A DNA stretch of 64,000 nt from Gemmobacter sp. 24YEA27 (GTDB taxonomy: Bacteria > Pseudomonadota > Alphaproteobacteria > Rhodobacterales > Rhodobacteraceae), in contig NZ_JASJPW010000002.1 of the NCBI RefSeq assembly GCF_030052995.1, positions 431,001 to 495,000 of the forward strand, read 5' to 3'. Position 1 is the first letter of the stretch, and every line of letters starts with the position of its first letter. Below, one piece after another: positions 44,332 through 54,469 of this stretch. The notes under the pieces are model-generated. The model saw only the letters and a list, made by a program, of their open reading frames with translations, did no database searches and was not told the origin of the DNA. The position numbers and the translations under genes are program-made.

Positions 44332-47058
44332 TTATCTCAGATCGAGGGCGCCGGCATCCTTCAGCAGGGGTGTAATCAACACGACCGCCTCGGTCCGGTT
44401 GCGCACATTCAGCTTGGCGAAAATGCTCTTGGTATGGGTCTTCACCGTATTGATGTTGATCCCGAGCGCCAGTCCGATTTCGTGATTGGGCGCCCCTGAT
44501 CGCATCAGCATCAGCACCTCCATCTCGCGCGGGGTTATCCCCGCCGCGCGCAGCCGCCAGGGAAGCCTCATTTCAGCTGCGGCAGCGACGGCTGCCGGGA
44601 CGGGTGGGGCCGCGCAAGGCAGTGGCACGGCCTCTTTCAGCCCAACCGACCTGAAGTCATGCCGCAGCCGGACAAGCTCATGGTCGGGCTGCGCGATCAG
44701 ACTGGCCAGCACCGACCGGCAAAAGAGCTGCGATGCGGTGCGTCCCTGGCTCTTTGCCGTTGCAGATAAAGTGGTCAGCAGCCCCTCTGGATCTCCCCCG
44801 AGCAGTCCGGCCCGGGCCGCCCGCGCCAGTAAGACTCCAAACGGCTCCCAGATCTGCCAGATATCGGGGCCAAACCGCAGACGCGCATCGCTTTCCTGCC
44901 GCAACACCCTGCCAAGCCCATCCTGCGCCGCAGAGACATCGCCCCCACGTAAGGCCCGGTCTGCAGCTTCAATACTGAGGCGGAACTCCATGCGCAGATC
45001 CTCTTCCTCGATCGCGGCACGGTGGAAGCGGCGAAGAAGCGTTGTCGCCTCATAGTCCCGGCCCTGCTGGTCATAAAGCCGGACCAGGCCGACCACGGGT
45101 ATGAGCTTCCTTTCCCAAAGACCCGGAACCTGGGTGTTCTCACTTTGCAAGGCGGCCAGCCACAAGGCTTCGGCATTGGCAGCATCACCCGTCATCTGCG
45201 CGAGCTGCCCCTGCAGCGCGGACGGGAGTGCGACCATATACGAGGTATCACTGAAGTGTTGCCTTGCGATGGTCATGGCCATCGCAAGCACCCTTTCAGC
45301 ATCTGCCAGCCGACATCTGTCGAGGTAGGAAATGCCGGAGATGCAGAGGGAATGCACCTGCCCCCAATGGCAGCCGAGCTCATCATATATGGTATGTGCG
45401 CGCCAGGTCAGACGTTCGGCACGTTCAAGATCTCCCTCATGCAAAGCCACATAGGCATGGATCGACAACAGGTCGACCTGGCCAAAAGGAAGGGCATCAA
45501 GCCCGTCATCCGGGATGGCATCTATATGTCGGCGCGCGGCCACCATATCGCCGCCATAGGCCCCGATCAGGGCCCGCATCAGATCGATCCGGCCCGTAAT
45601 ATTCATCCGCGTTTTTTCAGGAGCCTCGTCCAGGGGCCCGCGGTCATGATGGCCCTGCGCCAGCGTCTGCAATATCTGCTCTGCCTTCAGGAACTGGCGC
45701 AGATTGATATAGCGCCAGACCATCAGGAACATGAGCAGCGGCCGGGCTTCGCGGCTTTCGCGCGGCAGTTGCGCCATCCAGTGCGAATAGGTGTCAAACC
45801 GCCCATAGCTCAGATAGTCAAAGGTGCAATAGCCTTCAATCAGCGCTGCCGCCTGTTCGGGGCGGTTGGCCCGGAAGGCATGATGTACAGCATCAAACGG
45901 CATATTGGCGCGGATGAACCATTCCGAGGCGCGCAGATGCAGGGCCGGCAGCTCGGAGGGCGCGCGGGCCCGCAAGCGGGCCTGCAGGAATTCGCGAAAC
46001 AGCTGATGATACTTGTACCAGCGGTGCGCCCCGGCCAATTCGGTCAGGAAAAGCTGATCGCTTTCAATCCGGGCAAGGATCGCGGCCGAGCCCTCCTGCC
46101 CGGTCACCGCATCGCACAGCTCTGGTGTCAGCGCCTCCAGCACCGAGGTCAGTTCCAGAAACTGGCACAGTGGCTCTGGCAGGCCGGCGATCACCTCGTC
46201 GAGAAAATACTCAGCATATTCGCGCTGACTGCCGGCGGGTGCGCTGCGCAGGAAACTGCTGTTCGGGGCGTTTTCAATCAGCGAGGTCAGTCGCAATCCC
46301 GCAGCCCAGCCCTCGGTTGACTGCTGCAGGATCCTTGCCTCTTCAGGCGACAGATCCTGCCCTATGCCAGAGCGAAAGAAGGACTGGACTTCGTCCTCCG
46401 AGAATTGCAGCTCGCGCGAAGACAGTTCCAGCAATTCTCCGGCGAGCCGGTAGCGCCCCAGCGGCAGGGCAGGGCGGTTACGCCCGGCGACCACCAGCGT
46501 CAGGTGTTCAAATCCTGCTGCAAGAATACGGGTTAATGTCCGGGTTTCGGCATCTCCCTCGATAAGATGGAAGTCATCGAGGATGAGTGTCAGCCGAATC
46601 TGGCCGCCTGCCGGTCCGGCTGCATCCCGCAATCGGGCCAGCAGGCGCATATCAGCATCCGCCCCCTCATCGCGCGTCGAAGATGTCGTCTCGTCGGGCT
46701 GATCCAGCCGGTTCATCGAATGCATCAGGCAATCTGCCAGCGGCAGATGCTCGCGATGCCGGTCAGAGGCGGCATACCAGGCAACGGGCTGGCCGTCCGC
46801 GCGCAGCGCATGGGCCCACTGGCTCAGCAGGCTTGTCTTGCCGGAACCAGCCGGCGCATGTACCACCACCAGCCGATAGCGTCCAAGATCGCGGGCATGA
46901 TTGCTCAGGCGGGGCCGGTCCAGCAGCCCGGAATGCAGCCGGGGCGCGGTGCTGTTTCTGTCGCTGAGCCCTGTAGGTGTCACGGAATGGCTGCCTCCCT
47001 GTCGTCTCACACTTTCGGGTGAGAGAAGTTTTTTTGCAAGGCCACCCTTTGGGATCAT
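44332..47058 (-). CDS. Large ATP-binding LuxR regulator (MalT/LAL type)
   Basis: About 908 residues. Walker A HAPAGSGKT is at 68-75 and Walker B LTLILDDFHLI follows near residue 170, so it is a STAND-type ATPase. The centre is helical, repeat-like sequence (TPR-like), probably the ligand and oligomer scaffold. The last 65 residues are a LuxR helix-turn-helix (ITPREMEVLMLMRSG; NTVKTHTKSIFAKLNVRNR). The start is uncertain: ATG 47058 is taken; ATG 47094 leaves only 34 bases to the divergent amidase. It probably activates the amidase and peptide-importer operon on the other side. Confidence 0.83.
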   Translation of the reverse strand: MIPKGGLAKKLLSPESVRRQGGSHSVTPTGLSDRNSTAPRLHSGLLDRPRLSNHARDLGRYRLVVVHAPAGSGKTSLLSQWAHALRADGQPVAWYAASDRHREHLPLADCLMHSMNRLDQPDETTSSTRDEGADADMRLLARLRDAAGPAGGQIRLTLILDDFHLIEGDAETRTLTRILAAGFEHLTLVVAGRNRPALPLGRYRLAGELLELSSRELQFSEDEVQSFFRSGIGQDLSPEEARILQQSTEGWAAGLRLTSLIENAPNSSFLRSAPAGSQREYAEYFLDEVIAGLPEPLCQFLELTSVLEALTPELCDAVTGQEGSAAILARIESDQLFLTELAGAHRWYKYHQLFREFLQARLRARAPSELPALHLRASEWFIRANMPFDAVHHAFRANRPEQAAALIEGYCTFDYLSYGRFDTYSHWMAQLPRESREARPLLMFLMVWRYINLRQFLKAEQILQTLAQGHHDRGPLDEAPEKTRMNITGRIDLMRALIGAYGGDMVAARRHIDAIPDDGLDALPFGQVDLLSIHAYVALHEGDLERAERLTWRAHTIYDELGCHWGQVHSLCISGISYLDRCRLADAERVLAMAMTIARQHFSDTSYMVALPSALQGQLAQMTGDAANAEALWLAALQSENTQVPGLWERKLIPVVGLVRLYDQQGRDYEATTLLRRFHRAAIEEEDLRMEFRLSIEAADRALRGGDVSAAQDGLGRVLRQESDARLRFGPDIWQIWEPFGVLLARAARAGLLGGDPEGLLTTLSATAKSQGRTASQLFCRSVLASLIAQPDHELVRLRHDFRSVGLKEAVPLPCAAPPVPAAVAAAAEMRLPWRLRAAGITPREMEVLMLMRSGAPNHEIGLALGININTVKTHTKSIFAKLNVRNRTEAVVLITPLLKDAGALDLR

Positions 47059-47128
47059 GTGTCGCAGATCAGGTCTGGCTAGGCTGTCCGCCATGCTGTG
47101 ACGCGAAAGATCAAGTGAGGCGACTGAA

Positions 47129-48550
47129 GTGAAACTTGCGGAATATGTCGGATATGATGCGACCGGGCTGGCCGAACTGGTTGCCCGTGGGGATGTCTCT
47201 CCCGCAGAGCTTCTTGATCTGGCACTGGCGGCCGTCGAACAGGTGAACCCTGCGCTGAATGCGGTGGTCCATACTTTTCCTGAGGAAGCCCGCCGTTTCA
47301 TCGATCAGGATCTGGGGGCCGGGCCGTTCCGCGGGGTGCCGTTCCTCCTCAAGGATCTGACGCAAAACTATGCCGGCCAGCCGACCGGTGCCGGAACGCC
47401 GTTGCGCAATGGTCACCAGCCCGCAGAGGACACCGAGCTGGTGCGTCGCTACAAGAAGGCCGGCTTCGTGACCTTCGGCAAGACGGCTGTGCCCGAGCTG
47501 GCAATGGACTGGACCACGCGCTCGCGTCTTCATGGCGAGACAAACAATCCCTGGAATACCGCACATACTGCCGGCACCTCCAGCGGTGGCACGGCGGCGG
47601 CTGTGGCAGCAGGGATCGTCCCGGCGGCGCATGGCAATGATGGCGGCGGCTCGATCCGGGTGCCGGCATCCTGCTGTGGCGTCTTCGGGCTGAAACCGTC
47701 GCGCGGGCGCAATCCGGCCGCACCGGCCGGCGAGACATGGGATGGGATGCTGGTCGAGCATGTGCTGACCCGTTCAGTTCGCGACAGTGCCGCGATCCTC
47801 GATGCAACTGCTGGGCCAACGGCGGGCCAGTTCTACAACAGCCCATCGGGTGGCAATTTCGTCTCTGAACTGCGCCGCGATCCCGGCCGGTTGCGGATCG
47901 GCGTGCTGACCGATGCGCCTTATGGCGCACCGACCGACGGGGATTGCCTCGCTGCCGTTGAGGACGCCACCCGGCTGCTGAACAGTCTTGGTCATGATTG
48001 TGCCCCGGCCAGCCTGCGGCTGCCCGAAAACGGCTGGCCGGGCTTTGAAGCCTATATCCTGACGGAATATGCGGCAGATATGCGGGTTGAGGCAGCCCAG
48101 CTCGGGCGTGCGCTGACCGAGGCAGATTTCCCTGCAACCCTGAATGAGATGATCGCGGCCGGAAACGCGCTCTCTGCCGTCGATCAGCGCATGGCAACCG
48201 CGGCGGTGCATGGCGTGGCCCAGGCCGTTAACCGGATGTTCGAAGGCTTCGACGTCATCCTGTCGCCGACTCTGGCCCGCCCGCCACTGCGTCATGATGA
48301 ATTCCCCCATGATGTGGACATGCGCGAGCACTACCGCTTTTACCTGTCATGGATGCCCTATACCCATATCTACAATATCAGTGGCAGCCCGGCGATCTCA
48401 GTCCCGCTGCACTGGAATGCCGCCGGTCTGCCGGTCGGCGTACAGTTTGCCGCCGCCCCGGCGCGTGAGGATCTGCTGATCCGCCTTGGCAGCCAGCTGG
48501 AAACCGCCCGCCCGTGGTGGAACCGCCGCCCGGCCATTTTTGCCGCCTGA
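47129..48550 (+). CDS. Amidase-signature hydrolase
   Basis: A 473-residue cytoplasmic amidase with the full Lys-cisSer-Ser set: [13 protein letters not shown] (Lys near 75), [15 protein letters not shown] (cis-Ser) and [12 protein letters not shown] (nucleophile). Length and C terminus (LPVGVQFAA) are standard. GTG 47129 with GAGG upstream. It heads an operon with a peptide/opine-type importer 28 bases downstream, so it probably hydrolyses the imported compound; the exact amide is unknown. Confidence 0.87.
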   Translation: MKLAEYVGYDATGLAELVARGDVSPAELLDLALAAVEQVNPALNAVVHTFPEEARRFIDQDLGAGPFRGVPFLLKDLTQNYAGQPTGAGTPLRNGHQPAEDTELVRRYKKAGFVTFGKTAVPELAMDWTTRSRLHGETNNPWNTAHTAGTSSGGTAAAVAAGIVPAAHGNDGGGSIRVPASCCGVFGLKPSRGRNPAAPAGETWDGMLVEHVLTRSVRDSAAILDATAGPTAGQFYNSPSGGNFVSELRRDPGRLRIGVLTDAPYGAPTDGDCLAAVEDATRLLNSLGHDCAPASLRLPENGWPGFEAYILTEYAADMRVEAAQLGRALTEADFPATLNEMIAAGNALSAVDQRMATAAVHGVAQAVNRMFEGFDVILSPTLARPPLRHDEFPHDVDMREHYRFYLSWMPYTHIYNISGSPAISVPLHWNAAGLPVGVQFAAAPAREDLLIRLGSQLETARPWWNRRPAIFAA

Positions 48551-48578
48551 AATCAAGAAACGCCAACAGGGAACTCTG

Positions 48579-50129
48579 ATGTCACACCCCAACAGCCGTA
48601 AGCGCCTGCTGACGCTCTCGTCGGCACTCAGCCTTTCTGTCCTCCTTGCTGCCGCACCCTCACTCGCGGATGAGATCACGCTGGCGCGTGGTGTCGATGC
48701 CGACAGCCTTGATCCGCATCGCGCCAGCACCACCCAGTCCCTGCAAGTGACCAGCATGATCTATGATACCTTGCTGACCATGGCGGCGGATGGATCCATC
48801 CATCCGGGGCTGGCCAATGGGTATGAGGTCTCTGAAGACGGGCTGAGCTATCGCTTTGCGATCCGGGACGGTATCGCTTGCCACGATGGCAGCCCGTTCG
48901 ACGCGGCCGCCGCGAAAATCAGCTTTGACCGGGCGATCAACCCCGAGACGCTGAACCCCAATCTCTCGGCCTGGGGCCCGGTGGTGGCAACAGCAGTGGA
49001 AGACGGCAGCCTGGTGGTGACGCTGAGCGAGCCTTACGGTCCTTTCGCCTCGTTCCTGACCAGCATTCAGGCGGGCTTCCTCTGCCCCTCGGCGCTCTCC
49101 GGGGGCGAGTTCACCCCGATTGGTACCGGCCCGTTCAGGCTGGAAAAATGGGTGCGCAACGATGCCATCGTGCTGGCGGCCAATGACGCCTATGTCAATG
49201 TGCACCCGCTGGTGGAAAATCCGGGCCGTCCACATCTCGACCGGGTCACCCTGCGGGTGATCCCTGAAGCGGTGGCCCGGATGGCAGCGCTGCGCTCGGG
49301 TGAGGTGGATATCGTCGAGCCCTCGCTGGAAGAGGCGGTCGATCTGAAAGATGATCCTGATTTCCGCGTCTATGCGGCGGAGTATTCCGGCCAGCAGGTG
49401 CTGGCGGCCTTTACCTGGCGGGTCGCCCCGCTGGACAATCCAGAGATCCGGCGCGCCATCGGCATGGCCCTGAACAAAGAGGCCTATGCCGAAATCGCCT
49501 ATGAAGGGCTGGTATCGGCCACGAATTGCACCGTCGCCCCCAATCTCTTTGCGGTGGATCAGGAAAAATGTGCCGAATGGGGCGTTTCCTATGATCCTGA
49601 TGCGGCCCGTGCGGTGATGGAGGCTGCGGGTTATTCCGCCGCCAATCCGCTGAAAGTGAACCTGCAGGTCCATAAGCTGCCGGGCTTTGACCAGATGCAC
49701 CAGATCATGCAGCAGGACCTGGCAGAAATCTATATCGAGGCCGAGATCCAGACGCGTGAGGTCGCAGCCTTCTTCGACTTCATGACCCAGGAAAACCTGA
49801 AGACGGATATCAAACCGACGATCTGGACCATGGGCATGTCCGGCGTCGATCCCGATTACATGTATTTCCTGTGGAAACAGCCCGGCTTTGTCAGCATGGG
49901 TGTCAATGACACGCTGGATGCAATTCTTGTCGAACAGCGCAGGCTGACCGGCGAGGCCCGTGCGGCGAAAGTGCAGGAAGCCGAAGAATACCTGCTGAGC
50001 AATGGCTATGCCGTGCCACTGGTCTCGCCCGGCTGGAACTGGCTGATGGCTTCTTCGGCCAGGGTTGAGGGTTTCAAGCTTGGCCATATGGTGTCGCTTG
50101 TCTTCAACGATGTGACTCTGGCCGACTGA
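48579..50129 (+). CDS. Peptide/nickel-type ABC binding protein (SBP_bac_5)
   Basis: A 516-residue periplasmic receptor. Signal peptide to about residue 31 (APSLA|DEI); the mature chain begins ITLARGVDADSLDPHRAST, and IGTGPFRLEKWVRNDAI and EIRRAIGMALNKEAYAEIAY are family blocks. AGGGA precedes ATG 48579. The binding pocket is not predictable. First of five importer genes after the amidase; a hairpin follows its stop. Confidence 0.86.
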   Translation: MSHPNSRKRLLTLSSALSLSVLLAAAPSLADEITLARGVDADSLDPHRASTTQSLQVTSMIYDTLLTMAADGSIHPGLANGYEVSEDGLSYRFAIRDGIACHDGSPFDAAAAKISFDRAINPETLNPNLSAWGPVVATAVEDGSLVVTLSEPYGPFASFLTSIQAGFLCPSALSGGEFTPIGTGPFRLEKWVRNDAIVLAANDAYVNVHPLVENPGRPHLDRVTLRVIPEAVARMAALRSGEVDIVEPSLEEAVDLKDDPDFRVYAAEYSGQQVLAAFTWRVAPLDNPEIRRAIGMALNKEAYAEIAYEGLVSATNCTVAPNLFAVDQEKCAEWGVSYDPDAARAVMEAAGYSAANPLKVNLQVHKLPGFDQMHQIMQQDLAEIYIEAEIQTREVAAFFDFMTQENLKTDIKPTIWTMGMSGVDPDYMYFLWKQPGFVSMGVNDTLDAILVEQRRLTGEARAAKVQEAEEYLLSNGYAVPLVSPGWNWLMASSARVEGFKLGHMVSLVFNDVTLAD

Positions 50130-50149
50130 CGGACAGGCGATCTGCCCCT

Positions 50150-50174
50150 GCGCGTCGCCTTTCGGGCGGCGCGC
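50150..50174 (+). repeat. GC-rich hairpin after the first peptide-binding-protein gene
   Basis: GCGCGTCGCC (50150-50159) pairs with GGCGGCGCGC (50165-50174), nine Watson-Crick pairs and one G-T, loop TTTCG, 21 bases after the stop. Likely a transcript stabiliser or partial terminator. Confidence 0.6.
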
Positions 50175-50223
50175 CAGTTGTATTCTCAGGCTTCCCTCAC
50201 CCCTTCCGAGACGAAAGTGACCG

Positions 50224-51150
50224 ATGCTGTTTCTTGTGCTCCGACGGCTGCTGATTGCCTTTGCGACCATCCTTGTGGTGATCGCATTGTCGGGTGTGCT
50301 GATCCATATCGTGCCCGGCGATCCGGTGACGGCGATGATGGCACAGTCGGTCTCGGCAACCCCCGAGGCAATGGCCGATATGCGCAGCCGTCTGGGACTG
50401 GATCTGCCGGTCTGGCAACAGGTGCTTCACTATGTCGGCAATGTGCTGCAAGGGGATCTGGGCACCACGATCCGGGGTGGCGAGCCGGTGGCGGAACTGC
50501 TGCTGCTGCGGCTGCCGAATACTTTTGCCCTTGCGGCGGCCGGGCTGTTCACCGCCCTGCTGATCGGCGTGCCGCTGGGCTTTATCGCCGCGCTGAACCG
50601 CGGGCGTGTGACCGATATGGCGATCATGATGATCGCGGTGCTTGGGGTCTCGGTGCCCGGCTTCTGGATGGGGCTGGTGCTGATCCAGGTCTTCGCGCTG
50701 AAGCTTGGCTGGCTGCCGGTCGCCGGATCGGGGCTGCGCGGGATCCTCCTGCCCGCGCTGACGCTGGGGCTGTGTTATGCCGCGCTGATCGCGCGAATGA
50801 CCCGCTCGGCATTGGTCGAGATCCTGTCGGAAGATTATATCCGCACCGCCCGTGCCAGAGGCCTGCGCGGCTGGCAGGTGCTGCTGGTCCATGCGCTGAA
50901 ACCTGCACTGATCAGCATCGTTACCGTGGTTGGCCTTGTCTTTGCCTATCTGATGGGCGGCCAGGTGGTGATCGAAAACGTGTTTTCCTGGAACGGTATC
51001 GGGCGGCTGGCGGTGCAGGCCATGCTGGAGCGGGATTACCCGATGATACAGGGATTCATCGTGGTCTTTGCCACCTCGGTCGTGGTGATCACCGCGCTGA
51101 TCGATATTCTTTACACCCTCCTTGATCCCAGAATGCGGAGACGGACATGA
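50224..51150 (+). CDS. Peptide-type ABC permease (DppB-like)
   Basis: A 308-residue inner-membrane protein starting LVLRRLLIAFATILVV, with HIVPGDPVTAM, the DppB mark, and the docking loop SEDYIRTARARGLRGWQVL. About six helices. ATGA overlap with the DppC-like gene. Confidence 0.87.
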   Translation: MLFLVLRRLLIAFATILVVIALSGVLIHIVPGDPVTAMMAQSVSATPEAMADMRSRLGLDLPVWQQVLHYVGNVLQGDLGTTIRGGEPVAELLLLRLPNTFALAAAGLFTALLIGVPLGFIAALNRGRVTDMAIMMIAVLGVSVPGFWMGLVLIQVFALKLGWLPVAGSGLRGILLPALTLGLCYAALIARMTRSALVEILSEDYIRTARARGLRGWQVLLVHALKPALISIVTVVGLVFAYLMGGQVVIENVFSWNGIGRLAVQAMLERDYPMIQGFIVVFATSVVVITALIDILYTLLDPRMRRRT

Positions 51151-51995
51151 CCGCCATTCCGGCCCCAAAACGCATGAGGCGCAGGGTTCCCCCCGGGCTT
51201 TGGCTGGGCGGAGCGCTGTTGTTGCTGCTGGTTGCGGCAGCGCTGCTGGCCCCCTGGATCGCGCCCTATGAACCGACGAAGATGGGCGTTGGAAAGCGGC
51301 TGCTGGCGCCGAATGCCAGCTTCCTGTTTGGAACGGATGAATTTGGCCGCGATCTGTTCAGCCGTGTTCTCGCCGGCGCGCGGCTCTCGCTTGGCATCGG
51401 CGCGGTGGCGGTGCTGTCCGGGCTGGTGATCGGTGGCACGATCGGCCTTGTCGCAGCCTTTGCGCCTGGCTGGCTCCGCGCGGCGCTGCTGCGGGTGGTG
51501 GATGTGCTCTACTCTTTCCCCGACACGCTGATCGCGCTGTCGCTCGTCGCCTTTCTCGGGCCGGGCATCGGCAATGCGACACTGGCCATCGCGATCTCAC
51601 TCGTCCCCTTTTATGCCCGGGTGAGCTATGGGCTGGCCGCAGCCGAGGCCGCACGCCCCTATATCGAGGCGGCGCGGCTGGGCGGGATAGGTCACACGAG
51701 GCTGGTGCGGGTGCATGTCATGCCCAATATCGCCCAAAGCCTGATCGTGATGGGCAGCCTTGGCTTTTCATCCGCCATTCTTTCGGCGGCGGGCCTCTCA
51801 TTCCTCGGGCTTGGCGTGCAGCCGCCCTCGCCGGAATGGGGCGCCATCCTGTCTTCGGGGCGCAACTACATCAGCAAAGCCCCCTGGATCCTCATTTTCC
51901 CGGGGCTCGCCATTGTTCTGACGGTCATGGCGCTGAACCTGATCGGTGACAATCTGCGCGATCTGATCGATCCGCGCCAGCGGGGGCGGACATGA
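51147..51995 (+). CDS. Peptide-type ABC permease (DppC-like)
   Basis: A 282-residue partner permease. It has LFGTDEFGRDLFSRVLAGAR, the DppC signature, and the docking loop ARPYIEAARLGGIGHTRLV. ATGA overlaps with both neighbours show a translationally coupled set. Confidence 0.87.
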   Translation: MTAIPAPKRMRRRVPPGLWLGGALLLLLVAAALLAPWIAPYEPTKMGVGKRLLAPNASFLFGTDEFGRDLFSRVLAGARLSLGIGAVAVLSGLVIGGTIGLVAAFAPGWLRAALLRVVDVLYSFPDTLIALSLVAFLGPGIGNATLAIAISLVPFYARVSYGLAAAEAARPYIEAARLGGIGHTRLVRVHVMPNIAQSLIVMGSLGFSSAILSAAGLSFLGLGVQPPSPEWGAILSSGRNYISKAPWILIFPGLAIVLTVMALNLIGDNLRDLIDPRQRGRT

Positions 51996-52816
51996 GCGCG
52001 CTCGAGATCCGTGACCTGACGGTCACATTCGGCGGCAGCACAGACGCGCTGACGGTTGTAGATGCCGTGAGCCTGACGGTTGCTCCCGGTGAAATCCTGG
52101 CTCTGGTCGGAGAATCCGGCAGTGGCAAAAGCATGACCTCGCTTGCGGTCATGGGTCTCTTGCCGCAGGCGGCACGGGTGACAGGCGGCATTACCGTTGG
52201 CGGTGCTGCGGTAAGCGGACTGGGTCGCCGGGCGCTGGAGGATCTGCGGGGCCGGCGCATGGGCATGGTGTTTCAGGAGCCGATGACCTCGCTCAATCCG
52301 GTGCTGACCATCCGCCGTCAGATGACCGAAGGTCCGCGCCGCCATCTCGGGCTTGGCCGGGCTGCGGCAGAAAAACTGGCCTGTGCCGCGCTGGCAGAGG
52401 TTGGCATTCCCGATCCTGTGGCCGTGATGGGGCAATATCCCCACCAGCTTTCGGGCGGCATGCGGCAGCGGGTGATGATCGCTTCGGTGCTGGCGCTGAA
52501 ACCGGCGCTGCTGATCGCGGATGAGCCGACCACCGCCCTTGATGTCACGGTGCAGGCGCAGGTGCTGGATCTTCTGGTTGCCCTGAAGCATCGCAGCGGT
52601 TCGGGTATCCTTCTGATCACGCATGATATCGGAGTGGTGGCGGAAACCGCTGATCGGGTTGCGGTGATGCAGCGCGGCCGCATCGTCGAGACCGGCCCGG
52701 TGGATCAGGTGCTGTTTGCACCGCGACACGACTATACGCGCAAACTGCTGGCGGCCCATCTGGATGTGAATGAGGCGCTTGCCATGCGTGCCGAAGAGCG
52801 GAAGACTGATCCATGA
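51992..52816 (+). CDS. Peptide-type ABC ATPase (DppD-like)
   Basis: A 274-residue ATPase: Walker A GESGSGKSM, signature [19 protein letters not shown], Walker [14 protein letters not shown], switch LITHDIGVVAETADR. It is shorter than typical DppD because it lacks the C-terminal cysteine-containing extension. Overlaps the next ATPase gene by ATGA. Confidence 0.86.
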   Translation: MSALEIRDLTVTFGGSTDALTVVDAVSLTVAPGEILALVGESGSGKSMTSLAVMGLLPQAARVTGGITVGGAAVSGLGRRALEDLRGRRMGMVFQEPMTSLNPVLTIRRQMTEGPRRHLGLGRAAAEKLACAALAEVGIPDPVAVMGQYPHQLSGGMRQRVMIASVLALKPALLIADEPTTALDVTVQAQVLDLLVALKHRSGSGILLITHDIGVVAETADRVAVMQRGRIVETGPVDQVLFAPRHDYTRKLLAAHLDVNEALAMRAEERKTDP

Positions 52817-53687
52817 CCGAACCATTGCTGCGACTTGAAAATATTCGCCGCACGTTCCGAAGCGGATCGCGTGTGGTCACAGCCGCGGGGGCGTGTCCCT
52901 GCATCTGGCGGCGGGCGAGACGCTGGGCATTGTCGGCGAAAGCGGTTCCGGAAAATCCACCATCGGGCGCATCGCGACCGGGCTTGAAACGGCCGATGCA
53001 GGCAGGGTGCTGATTGATGGCGCCGAACCTGCCCGGCTGCGGGGGCGCGCGCAGCGGGCGGTCCTGCGCAAGGTTCAGATGATCTTTCAGGACCCCTATT
53101 CCTCGCTTAATCCGCGGCTGACGGTGGGAATGCAGGTGGCCGAGGGGCTGATCGACCGCAAGAGCCTGGGGCGCGATGCCCTGCGCCAGCGCCTTTCAGA
53201 GCTTTTCGTTGATGCCGGGCTGGAGCCTGGCCATATCGACCGCTATCCGCATGAGTTTTCCGGTGGGCAGCGCCAGAGGGTCGCCATCGCCCGCGCTCTT
53301 GCCCCCGAACCCCGCATGATTGTCGCGGATGAACCCGTCTCGGCGCTGGATCTGACCGTTCAGGCTCAGATCATTGACCTGATGATCCGCACACAGGCAC
53401 GGCGTGGGCTGTCATGGCTGTTCATCTCGCATGACATCTCAGTGGTGGCGCGGCTTTGTGACCGGGTGGCGGTGATGTATCGCGGGCGCATCGTCGAACA
53501 GGGACCGGCAGCGTCCGTCATCCGCATGGCAGGACATCCCTATACCCGCAATCTGCTGGAGGCGGTCCCACGGCTTGATCATCGCCGGACCGGCGAGAAA
53601 TCGGTGCCGCATGTTCTGCCAGAACATGGGGACGATGATCAGTTTGAGGAGGTGACGCCCGGTCACCTGGTAAGGCGCGGTCGCTGA
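52813..53687 (+). CDS. Peptide-type ABC ATPase (DppF-like), frameshifted near the 5' end
   Basis: ATG 52813 opens TEPLLRLENIRRTFRSGSRV and VTAAG, then the frame breaks at the G-run 52887-52891. One more G would give VTAAGGVSLHLAAGETLG and join the rest. The second frame (open from GTG 52893) has Walker A GESGSGKST, EFSGGQRQRVAIARALA, Walker B MIVADEPVSALDL and FISHDISVVARLCDR. As written, only an N-truncated ATPase lacking about 26 residues could be made. A missed base in sequencing is the simplest cause; a real mutation is possible. Confidence 0.75.
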
Positions 53688-53753
53688 AGCGCGCCCGGCC
53701 CCTGTGCGATCCGCTTCATCATAGTCTGGAATGACGCTGGCTGCGGCGTGAGG

Positions 53754-54413
53754 TCAGGCCGGTGCCTCTCCCGGCGGCTTCGCCAGGTTCATCGGATCAA
53801 GCGGCCCGAGGAAGCTTTCAAGGAAATGATAGCACGCCCGGCGGGCCGCATCACGCGAAAGCATGGTGGGGTCGATGCCCTGCTCCAGCCAGAGCCCGTC
53901 ACTCAGCGCGATGAACAGAACCGCGACGGAATGGGCGTTGACGGTGAGGCCGCGGCTGCTGGCGGTTTCAGTTACGGCGCGGGCGACCTGGAACAGAAAG
54001 TCCTGATAGCGGGCGCGGTGGACATTGCGCAGGGCAGGGTTATTGGCAATTTCCCCCCAGAGGGCAAGCCAGATCCGCAGGCTGTCGGGGTTGAACACTG
54101 CGGGCGCGAAATTGGCCTCGACCAGATGTACAAGGCCGGAACTCTCACCACGAAGGGCGGAGGCGTCAGGCGCTACCGCGCTGGTAAACCTGTCATACAT
54201 CGTGGCATAGCAGGCCGCGAGCAGCCCGTCTTTCGAGCCGAAATGATGGTTGATCAGCCCGCGTGAGACCGCGGCCTCGGCACAGATATTGTCAATCGTG
54301 AAGGCCGTGATGCCGCCGCGTGCAAGGCAGGCCAGCCCGGCTTCAACCAGCATGGCGGCGCGGGTCTCACTGGAATAGCGTCGGAAACGGGGGCCTTCGG
54401 TGCTCTGGGTCAT
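53754..54413 (-). CDS. TetR-family regulator, BetI-like
   Basis: A 219-residue repressor. The N-terminal helix-turn-helix is FTIDNICAEAAVSRGLINHH followed by FGSKDGLL. The C-terminal half (LRIWLALWGEIANNPAL; ALSDGLWLEQGID) matches the BetI-type ligand domain. It is the last gene of the minus-strand operon at 53.8-62 kb, so it probably senses the imported compound and represses this operon and the divergent flavoprotein gene. Confidence 0.82.
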   Translation of the reverse strand: MTQSTEGPRFRRYSSETRAAMLVEAGLACLARGGITAFTIDNICAEAAVSRGLINHHFGSKDGLLAACYATMYDRFTSAVAPDASALRGESSGLVHLVEANFAPAVFNPDSLRIWLALWGEIANNPALRNVHRARYQDFLFQVARAVTETASSRGLTVNAHSVAVLFIALSDGLWLEQGIDPTMLSRDAARRACYHFLESFLGPLDPMNLAKPPGEAPA

Positions 54414-54419
54414 TCCTGC

Positions 54420-54440
54420 CGGGGGCGGCAGCCGCCCCCG
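54420..54440 (-). repeat. GC-rich hairpin after the second peptide-binding-protein gene
   Basis: CGGGGGCGG (54420-54428) pairs perfectly with CCGCCCCCG (54432-54440) around a 3-base loop, 30 bases after the binding-protein stop on the minus strand and seven before the TetR start. Confidence 0.6.
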
Positions 54441-54469
54441 TCCTTTCAGCTATGGTTCGGTCCGGACTT

